Positions 26,649 through 32,713 of a DNA stretch of 37,377 bases are shown piece by piece. The notes below the pieces were generated by a model, which made no database searches, was not told the origin of the DNA, and saw only the letters and a list, made by a program, of their open reading frames with translations. The position numbers and the translations under genes are program-made. Every line of letters starts with the position of its first letter. The first letter of the stretch is position 1. Source of the stretch: an uncultured Bacteroidales bacterium (GTDB lineage Bacteria; Bacteroidota; Bacteroidia; Bacteroidales; FEN-979); assembly GCA_903929315.1 (NCBI GenBank), contig CAIYUC010000153.1, forward strand, positions 1 to 37,377. Reading direction: 5' to 3'.

Positions 26649-26777
26649 GATTTTGTAAAATCGATAAACAGTTCTGACTTTACGCCGGCTGATCAACCGA
26701 ATAAAGTATTGCGTGAGACTCATTCAATAGATAATGTAGGGCTGGCTTTCGGTGTGAAGTTCAGTTTAGGGAAATGA
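26649..26777 (+). pseudogene. Remnant of the C-terminus of an outer-membrane beta-barrel protein
   Basis: A 42-codon open stretch with no start codon reads DFVKSINSSDF ... ETHSIDNVGLAFGVKFSLGK and ends at TGA 26775-26777. The last strand (VGLAFGVKFSLGK, alternating hydrophobic residues ending near a terminal aromatic/Gly-Lys) is typical of the closing strand of Bacteroidota outer-membrane barrels. It lies between the dehydrogenase stop and the tRNA. Probably the tail of a deleted gene; evidence is composition only. Confidence 0.35.
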
Positions 26778-26812
26778 TCAGATAGCAATAAGTGAGCTAT
26801 TAAAAATTTTGT

Positions 26813-26820
26813 TACTTTTG
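26813..26820 (+). promoter_or_regulatory. -7 box of the tRNA-Pro gene
   Basis: TACTTTTG matches TAnnTTTG, 18 bp before the mature tRNA 5' end, a suitable distance for a short leader. Confidence 0.55.
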
Positions 26821-26838
26821 CTTATTCTTTAGGTTTTT

Positions 26839-26912
26839 CGGGGCGTGGCGCAGTTGGCTAGCGCACTTGCATGGGGTGCAAGGGGTCGGAAGTTCAAGTC
26901 TTCTCGCCCCGA
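26839..26912 (+). tRNA. tRNA-Pro (anticodon GGG)
   Basis: The 74-nt cloverleaf folds completely. Acceptor stem CGGGGCG/CGCCCCG; D arm GCGC-AGTTGGCTA-GCGC; anticodon arm CTTGC-ATGGGGT-GCAAG with anticodon GGG; variable loop GGGTC; T arm GGAAG-TTCAAGT-CTTCT with one G-U pair; discriminator A. The 3' CCA is not encoded (CTA follows), so CCA must be added after transcription. The initial C and GGG anticodon identify proline. Confidence 0.97.
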
Positions 26913-26919
26913 CTAAAAC

Positions 26920-26948
26920 AAAAAGCAGTCATTCGGCTGCTTTTTTTA
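26920..26948 (+). terminator. Rho-independent terminator after tRNA-Pro
   Basis: The stem AAAAAGCAG (26920-26928) / CTGCTTTTT (26937-26945) with loop TCATTCGG runs directly into a T tract. It sits 7 bp after the mature tRNA end and is a textbook intrinsic terminator. Confidence 0.88.
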
Positions 26949-27308
26949 TATGTACACTGTGTATATATTAATTAGGAGACGAAAGAAAAGGTATTATTCA
27001 GGTCACGGTGAAGATTTTTCCATAAAATTAATATAACATAACTTTGGTAGAAATAAATCAACAAAAACAGGCATAATTTGGGGAACTTTGTTTATAAGGC
27101 AATTTACCTCAAGTTACCTCAAGAACAGAATCAATGGGATTGGAATCAAAAATTAAAAAGAAAGGTGCAAAAAGATTTTCTTTTTATTTATCAAAATTAT
27201 TCTCTATATTTATGCTTTTGTTATTTACAAACAATATATTTGCATTTATTCTTTTAACCGGGCCACCGATATTTTATCCCTTAGAGGACAATAGAATATT
27301 CGTATATT
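26949..27308. other. Gene-free stretch upstream of the cyclase gene
   Basis: This 360-bp A+T-rich stretch holds a direct repeat TTACCTCAAG (twice, near 27104-27123) and a possible -7 box TATATTTG (27235-27242) about 67 bp before the cyclase ATG. An 84-codon frame (27134-27388) runs into the cyclase gene in another phase and is judged spurious. Nothing else is seen. Confidence 0.45.
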
Positions 27309-29156
27309 ATGCGTGTAATGAAATTGATACGTATTGTACAATTTGGCCTTTTTCTGGTTTTGTTAAGCTCTGTGTCTGCCAAAGCTGAAAAACAGGGCAA
27401 GGAGCTGATCGATTCACTTGAACATATATTAAAACAGCATAACCAGGAGGATACCGGGAAAGTGATCCTATTATACCGATTAGCCTTTGAATGGCATTCA
27501 ATTGCTCCCGTAAAGAGCATTGAATTCGGTGAGAAAGCCTTAGCGCTCGCGGAGCGACTTACTTATACAAGCGGAATTATCTCGTCTCTTTTATGCACCG
27601 GTACCGGATATTGGGAATTTCCGGACTATCCGAAAGCACTTGAATATTTTTTCAGGGCATTGAAGATTTCAGAGCAGGTTGATAACAAACAATTTATCGC
27701 GATATCATATAATAATATCGGTAACATCTATGCTGAGCAGAATGAAGAAGATCAAGCCCTGAAGTATTACCTGAAAGCCTTGTCGATCAATGAAATGCTG
27801 AAGTCAAGGATCAGGATAGCCCGAAACCTCGGTAACATTGGTACGATCTATCATGGTAAACAGGATTTCCTAAAAGCCCTTGATTTTCATACCAGGGCAT
27901 TAAAGATTTATGAAGAGCTCGGGGAGAAAAGAGGAATTGCCATCACCTTGCTTAACATTGGAGATGTCTATCTTATCACGGCTGACTATGACCGTGCATT
28001 TGAATATTTTACCAGGTCTATTGAGATCTCTAAGGATGCAGGTGAAGATATTTCGCTGATGAATGCATATGGCGAAATCGGGAAATTATTTTATCAACTT
28101 GCAATGGATAAAACCGGGCCAATTATCCACTATCCATTACCAGTTGCCGGTAATAAAAACAGTTACCTGCAAAAATCAATCGATTATTCCCTGACAGCAT
28201 ACCGGCTTGGGAAACAAATCCCGGCATTGGATGAAGTAAGATCATGGACCAAGTCGCTTTCGGATGCTTACCGTGAGTTGAATGATTTCAAAATGTCATA
28301 TTATTATCTGGATTCAAACAGGATCTTTAAAGATTCGGTATTTACTATCGATAAAGAAAAGTTGATCAATAACATGTCAACCAGGAGGGAAATGGATCTC
28401 AAGGAGAAGGAGATCCAGATCAAAAATGTGAGCCTTGAAAAAGCTAAAATCCAGCGAATCGCCCTGGCAGGAGGATTGATAGGCCTTATCATTATCCTTT
28501 TTGTAATTTACAGGTCACGCCGGAAATCAGAAAGGTTATTGCTGAATATGCTCCCTGAAAAAATTGCGCGTCGCTTAAAACATAAGGAAAAACCGATAGC
28601 GGATCTTTTCAGGGATGCGTCTGTTGTTTTTATTGATATCGTGGAATTCACCTCATTTTCAAAGAACAAAGAACCGGACTACCTGGTCAGTGTGTTGACG
28701 GATTTCTTTACAAAACTGGATGAATTATCCGGCAAGCATGGGATGGAAAAGATCAAGACGATTGGAGATTGCTATATGGCTGTCTGCGGATTGCCGCAAC
28801 CGGTGCCCGACAGCATTGAAAGAACTGCCCGTTTTGCCCTTGATTCGCGTGACCTTATGCGCAGTTATAAAACGGCCGATGGGTACGACATCCGTGTCAG
28901 GATAGGAATTGATACCGGAAAGGTAGTAGCCGGTGTGATCGGGGAGAAAAAATTCAGTTATGATCTCTGGGGAGATGTGGTAAATACCGCATTCCATATG
29001 GAATCACACGGGATTGCCGGAGAGATACAGATCACTGAAAATGTATTTCATAAGCTGGACGGCAAGTTCAAAATGAAAGAACGCGGGGAAGTGGAAATAA
29101 AAGGTAAAGGAAAAATGAGAACCTGGATACTGGAGGGTTTGCTTTCCGATAAATAA
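27309..29156 (+). CDS. TPR-containing class III adenylate/guanylate cyclase
   Basis: The 615-residue membrane protein has a signal sequence (~5-25) and a periplasmic TPR region (~50-345, with repeats ending YYLKALSINE, FHTRALKIYEE, YFTRSIEISKD). A coiled linker, one membrane helix (~384-400) and a cytosolic class III cyclase domain (~430-615) follow. Metal-binding Asp443 (FIDIVEFTSF) and Asp487 (KTIGDCYMAV) are present, as are the adenine-type specificity residues Lys483 and Asp552 (DLWGD), and Asn559. The usual transition-state Arg four residues after that Asn is His563 (NTAFHMES instead of NTASRMES). TPR-linked cyclases are common in Bacteroidota; the input signal is unknown. ATP as substrate is inferred from the Lys/Asp pair. 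Start may be ATG 27309 or 27318. Confidence 0.93.
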   Translation: MRVMKLIRIVQFGLFLVLLSSVSAKAEKQGKELIDSLEHILKQHNQEDTGKVILLYRLAFEWHSIAPVKSIEFGEKALALAERLTYTSGIISSLLCTGTGYWEFPDYPKALEYFFRALKISEQVDNKQFIAISYNNIGNIYAEQNEEDQALKYYLKALSINEMLKSRIRIARNLGNIGTIYHGKQDFLKALDFHTRALKIYEELGEKRGIAITLLNIGDVYLITADYDRAFEYFTRSIEISKDAGEDISLMNAYGEIGKLFYQLAMDKTGPIIHYPLPVAGNKNSYLQKSIDYSLTAYRLGKQIPALDEVRSWTKSLSDAYRELNDFKMSYYYLDSNRIFKDSVFTIDKEKLINNMSTRREMDLKEKEIQIKNVSLEKAKIQRIALAGGLIGLIIILFVIYRSRRKSERLLLNMLPEKIARRLKHKEKPIADLFRDASVVFIDIVEFTSFSKNKEPDYLVSVLTDFFTKLDELSGKHGMEKIKTIGDCYMAVCGLPQPVPDSIERTARFALDSRDLMRSYKTADGYDIRVRIGIDTGKVVAGVIGEKKFSYDLWGDVVNTAFHMESHGIAGEIQITENVFHKLDGKFKMKERGEVEIKGKGKMRTWILEGLLSDK

Positions 29157-29192
29157 TATCTCTGTCCTTGCGGCCTCTCTGTAATTTTTTTA

Positions 29193-29755
29193 CCTCAATC
29201 CCCGGCCCCTTCTCCTTAAGACTACTCTTTATACATATTTTATTCAATAAATTATTTCTTATAAGTTCCTTTCTTTTGCAACTACCAAAAGAAAGGAACC
29301 GAAAGAAAAGTCACCGCTCTGGAAAATTTTCTAAAAAACTGCGAACACGCTAAAAAATCCGGGGCTTGGGTTTTCGGGCTTCGCTGTGAAAACCTCAGCC
29401 TGATCCGGATTTTTCCTGACGTGTGTTCTTGTTTTTTTTTACGAAAATTTTCCAATGCGGTTTTAAGGCCTTCGGATTTTTTGCGGGGACCCACCCAGTG
29501 AAGATTCCGTTAAAAGCCAGGCAGAGAAGTGAGGCACGGATTTATTTGGTAAAAATTATTTTTGTGTAGTATACCGTGACGAACGGCTTGACTGGCTTAG
29601 GAATCGAACCGAAGGTGGGTCGCAAAAAAGACGAGGCTGTCTTTTTCTTTCGTTCTTTCTTTTGGACAAGCAAAAGAAAGAACAGAAAAGAATGGAAATG
29701 TAAAAGATGTATACAAAGAGTAGTCTTAAGGAGAAGGGGTGCAGGGGATGAGGTG
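29193..29755. repeat. Composite element of nested inverted repeats between convergent genes
   Basis: Outer inverted repeats of 31/33 bp (29206-29236 and 29707-29739) differ by a 2-bp indel; weaker similarity extends outward to about 29193 and 29755. Just inside each is a matching strong hairpin: GTTCCTTTCTTTTG/CAAAAGAAAGGAAC (29265-29299) and GTTCTTTCTTTTG/CAAAAGAAAGAAC (29652-29683). Inside these are two large imperfect stem-loops, 29321-29453 and 29477-29629, and a short hairpin AAAAAGAC/GTCTTTTT (29625-29646). No open reading frame is convincing. The symmetric layout suggests a non-autonomous mobile element or structured RNA. Confidence 0.7.
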
Positions 29756-29852
29756 CTTGGTAAATTCACCGGGGCTTGCCCCGGAATTCGGGTCCAGGGC
29801 TCTGCCTTGGGGTTCATACCATTTAATTCAATCCTTATTAAAATTACCGGTT

Positions 29853-31103
29853 TCAATTTTTCAAACACCGGACACTATACCCGTTTGTCTTAGTATAGGC
29901 GCGGCGGACCACATAGTCGTAATTGAACTGAAGAAGCCGGTACCATGCATTGGATGAAAGGCTTTCTGAAGATGACCAAAAGGTAGCATAGTCTGTCATG
30001 AAAAGGGTGCCGCTGTAATACCTGTAACCGCCGGGAAGAGCAGTAAACCCGCTTTCATTGGTGGCACTGGTATTGGGTGGTGCCCAGTGAGTCCAGCCTG
30101 TTTCTTTCATCTTCCCCCCGGCAATACTATCTCCGCCTAACGCGGTCATAAGCGTTGTCCATTCAGCATCCGTCGGAATATGCCATCCCGATGGACATAT
30201 TCCCTGGATCCCGGGCGTAGTGTCGTATTTCATCATCTCACCCCATTGGTATAACCCGCCATATATATCACAATCTGAAACTTTGTTTTCATAACAGTAT
30301 TTCTCGGTTATACCATTATCATTTTGATTAAAAGTATCAATAGTCAGGGTTCCCACATTCAGATTTTCCGCCATCCATGTTTGTGAACCTATCCGCACTG
30401 TCGCGTATGTATGGTTCTCCTCATCCCTGCAACCGGCAAACTGAAAAGTTACGGTTTTACTGGCTATGGGCACATCAGTAACAATCGTGCGGTAGGGCCC
30501 TGATATGCTTTTATAAAGCAGGAGATCTCCCTGGGTATATTGCATATCAACCGTTGAATTCGTGCTTTTCGGTTGTTTTGTTGTCTTGATAAATTGAACT
30601 TTTTCATTTGAAACATATTCAATTCTTGCCTCGCTTCGCGAAATGCTTTGGCTTATCAGTTTTGCGGAATAATTATAATTTTGTCCGGTAGCTTTCAGCA
30701 TATACATCCCTGGGTTAATACCGGAAATATCAAATTCATTCGTCCCCTGGGACAAAAAAGCGCTGATCTGAGTGACTATTTTCCCGGATATATCTGAGAT
30801 ACTTATATCTACATTACCGGTACATGGTGCGAAGAGTGTCAGAACTGATTTTTCTCTCATTGGATTTGGATAAACCTGGAAAGGGCTTTTATCATTGTTC
30901 AGTATTTCAATTCCTGCTGTCACCTTTAAATTCAGGATATCTCCCCCGTGTAGGGTGACAGAAGCTCCGCTTGTTAAATTATAAACCTTTATGGAGTCAA
31001 TTGCGGTAGTATCACCGGTACCCGCAAAACTAATCAGGAAGTTTTGTGCCTGGGTCTGAAGCATCCCTAACATTATTAACATGATAATGGTAAAGTTTTT
31101 CAT
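29853..31103 (-). CDS. Exported FISUMP protein with an internal T9SS-sorting-like domain
   Basis: ATG 31103 gives a clean signal peptide (MKNFTIIMLIMLGMLQTQAQ); an in-frame TTG at 31112 is less likely. The 416-residue protein has a short beta segment (~21-70), then a region ~75-150 that reads like a T9SS type A sorting domain (VYPNPMREKSVLTL ... GMYMLKATGQNYNYSAKLI) but is internal. A linker and a FISUMP domain (~224-416) follow, with the intact family segment EKYCYENKVSDCDIYGGLYQWGEMM. FISUMP proteins are surface or secreted proteins of unknown function. The gene is convergent with the cyclase across the nested-repeat element. This build (sorting-like module before FISUMP) is, as I recall, a recurrent Bacteroidota family. 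Confidence 0.88.
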   Translation of the reverse strand: MKNFTIIMLIMLGMLQTQAQNFLISFAGTGDTTAIDSIKVYNLTSGASVTLHGGDILNLKVTAGIEILNNDKSPFQVYPNPMREKSVLTLFAPCTGNVDISISDISGKIVTQISAFLSQGTNEFDISGINPGMYMLKATGQNYNYSAKLISQSISRSEARIEYVSNEKVQFIKTTKQPKSTNSTVDMQYTQGDLLLYKSISGPYRTIVTDVPIASKTVTFQFAGCRDEENHTYATVRIGSQTWMAENLNVGTLTIDTFNQNDNGITEKYCYENKVSDCDIYGGLYQWGEMMKYDTTPGIQGICPSGWHIPTDAEWTTLMTALGGDSIAGGKMKETGWTHWAPPNTSATNESGFTALPGGYRYYSGTLFMTDYATFWSSSESLSSNAWYRLLQFNYDYVVRRAYTKTNGYSVRCLKN

Positions 31104-31160
31104 AATTCCCAATTTTAAAGGTTCATGATTATCTGTTTGTTTTATCTCTTATTGTCAGGA

Positions 31161-31168
31161 CAAATCTA
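31161..31168 (-). promoter_or_regulatory. -7 box for the FISUMP gene
   Basis: The minus strand reads TAGATTTG (TAnnTTTG), about 57 bp before the ATG at 31103. The nearest TTTG upstream is 28 bp away, longer than usual. Confidence 0.4.
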
Positions 31169-31293
31169 AACTAATGTCGTCCTCCTTGATACCTGGCAAA
31201 GGAGACAATCGTCCGATAAAAATACAAAATATTTAGTGACTATCGATACGAGGGAAATTTTTATTAAAAATATTCAGTTGAAAGGAGAAGATA

Positions 31294-31763
31294 TTATTGC
31301 AACAGCTTATAATAATAGTTAAAGTTTTTAATCCGGTCATCCAAACCAATGGTCCCGGCATTTACACGTTTCGTTACAGGGTAACAACATCTTCAGTATC
31401 TCCCTGGTCGCAAATAGTCCAGAGGTTATTTGAATCAAAAAAGAAGGCGGCTGAAGACAACGGGTATTTTGTGGCAACCAGGTCAGGATCGGTAACGGTA
31501 TCCTCCCCGATATAGGTGGTGAAACGGGTGTAATTGTCTTTACCGGCCAGTTGGATATATCCCCTGCCCCTGAATTTATACCCATCAGCGCTTGCGTCAT
31601 CGCCATTTCCCATACGGTTGGCATATACTCTTGAAGCGATTTTTACAGGACCATAGGCGTAGGATTCACTTAAGTCATCAGGCGTCACACCTAATTTGGT
31701 TTGAAGTTTTTTAACAGTATCACCAATTGATCCGATTTTTAATAGTTTAGCTTTTTGAATAGG
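31294..31763 (-). pseudogene. Decayed peptidoglycan-binding / GH19-type cell-wall hydrolase
   Basis: On the minus strand, codons from 31763 read a peptidoglycan-binding motif (LLKIGSIGDTVKKLQTKLGVTPD). This joins directly to the second half of a chitinase-19/endolysin-like domain (IASRVYANRMGNGDDAS, YKFRGRGYIQLAGKDNYTRF). The frame stops at 31374 after GDTEDVVTL. The continuation VTKRVNAGTIGLDDRIKNF appears one frame over, to a TAA at 31294; restoring one G in ACCCTGTAACG would rejoin them. There is no start codon before the upstream stop, and the first half of the hydrolase domain is missing. It is thus both internally deleted and frameshifted, unless the single-base gap is a sequencing error. 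Intact relatives cut peptidoglycan. Confidence 0.75.
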
Positions 31764-31802
31764 TTAATATTCCACAAATATAAATACATTTAATTGCATC
31801 TT

Positions 31803-31892
31803 AACCTTTGTGTTACATTGTGTGTTCTTTGTGAGCTTTGTGGTAAAAAAAATTAACCACAAAGGGCACTAAGGCTTGCACAAAGGTACACG
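31803..31892. repeat. CACAAAG-family repeat with 9-bp palindrome
   Basis: CTTTGTGGT (31836-31844) and ACCACAAAG (31856-31864) form a perfect inverted repeat. It is surrounded by more partial copies (CTTTGTG, TTCTTTGTG, GCACAAAG). This is the same family as 13725-13811. The rest of the gap 31764-32076 shows only A+T-rich DNA and an 80-codon minus frame that reads through the repeat and is judged spurious. Confidence 0.65.
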
Positions 31893-32076
31893 AAGGATTT
31901 TTAACCAGTTTCAATTGCGTAACACCTGCTTTTTTCATTATCATACTTGTTACAAAAGCATAAAAATCAGAGACTCCGGGGTAGGTTGAATTTATCTGGA
32001 TTTCGTAATTTTGATTTTTCTTTTGATAATTTATTGAAACGATTACAAGAAACATTCGATCAATAACCCTTTTATA

Positions 32077-32526
32077 ATGATAACGAAATCGGAAAATGCC
32101 ATCTATTACTTCAGCAATGGATTTAATTGTTCCCAGGCCGTACTGGCGTCATTCGGCCAGGATTACGGCTTATCGGAAGATGAATGCCTGAAATTAGCCT
32201 GTACCTTTGGCGGTGGAATGGCGAGGCGCCAAATGACCTGTGGTACTGTTACCGGTGCTTTAATGGTGCTGGGATTAAAATTCGGACGGGCACGGAATGA
32301 TGACATCTCAAAAAAGACAGAGACCTATGAAAAGGCCAATGATTTTATCAAAGAATTCATAAAGAGGAACGGATCAGTAAACTGCAGGGAACTTTTGCGC
32401 GGGCTTGACATGAATGATCCTGAAGACCGGAAAGTGATCGAAAAACTGGAATTGTTCCAAACGGTTTGTGTAAAGTATGTCAGGGATGCAGTGGAAATAA
32501 CGCAGGGGATTACCGGGAGTGACTGA
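32077..32526 (+). CDS. C_GCAxxG_C_C family protein
   Basis: The 149-residue soluble protein matches the C_GCAxxG_C_C family by its ordered Cys pattern. It shows FNCSQAVLASFG, LKLACTFGGGMAR, MTCGTVTGALMVLG, then later Cys in VNCRELL and TVCVKYV. The Gly-rich FGGGM followed by TCGxxTGA is the core signature. Family members are small predicted redox or metal-binding proteins, often near transporters or reductases; no function is proven. Here it is a single gene between the decayed hydrolase and the C10 peptidase (convergent). The start at ATG 32077 gives the usual N-terminus with one helix before the first Cys. Confidence 0.88.
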   Translation: MITKSENAIYYFSNGFNCSQAVLASFGQDYGLSEDECLKLACTFGGGMARRQMTCGTVTGALMVLGLKFGRARNDDISKKTETYEKANDFIKEFIKRNGSVNCRELLRGLDMNDPEDRKVIEKLELFQTVCVKYVRDAVEITQGITGSD

Positions 32527-32670
32527 GCCCGGCATGATGCCGGAAATAGCGCAGAACCCTATGTAGCGGGAACACTTATGGCAGTACGAAAAGTAAAATC
32601 CTTCACCGGACTTAAAAGAGGGTTGGATTCCATTATGGAAATATGAAACTCTTACTATTTCCTGAATTTT

Positions 32671-32695
32671 CCCCCTCTCTTTTTTCAAGAGGGGG
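32671..32695. terminator. CCCCCTCT/AGAGGGGG hairpin between convergent genes
   Basis: An 8-bp perfect stem (32671-32678 and 32688-32695) with a T-rich loop lies between the C_GCAxxG_C_C gene and the C10 peptidase gene, which converge. It may end transcription from both sides. It also resembles the G/C-run palindrome at 8235-8255. The remainder of the gap holds nothing else seen. Confidence 0.5.
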
Positions 32696-32713
32696 ATTAA
32701 AGGGGTGAGTTTT

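Noticed and set aside
27134-27388. 84-codon plus-strand frame with a hydrophobic N-terminal half
   Set aside because: It overlaps the start of the cyclase gene in another phase, its last third is the out-of-frame cyclase signal sequence, and no family or promoter supports it.
29600-29610. Minus-strand GGTTCGATTCC, a T-arm-like sequence suggesting a tRNA remnant
   Set aside because: No acceptor, D or anticodon arm surrounds it and the T stem does not pair; it is part of the arms of the nested inverted-repeat element.
31813-32055. 80-codon minus-strand frame
   Set aside because: Its second half is a translation of the CACAAAG repeat (FFYHKAHKEHTM), a common artefact of this repeat, and it matches no family I know.
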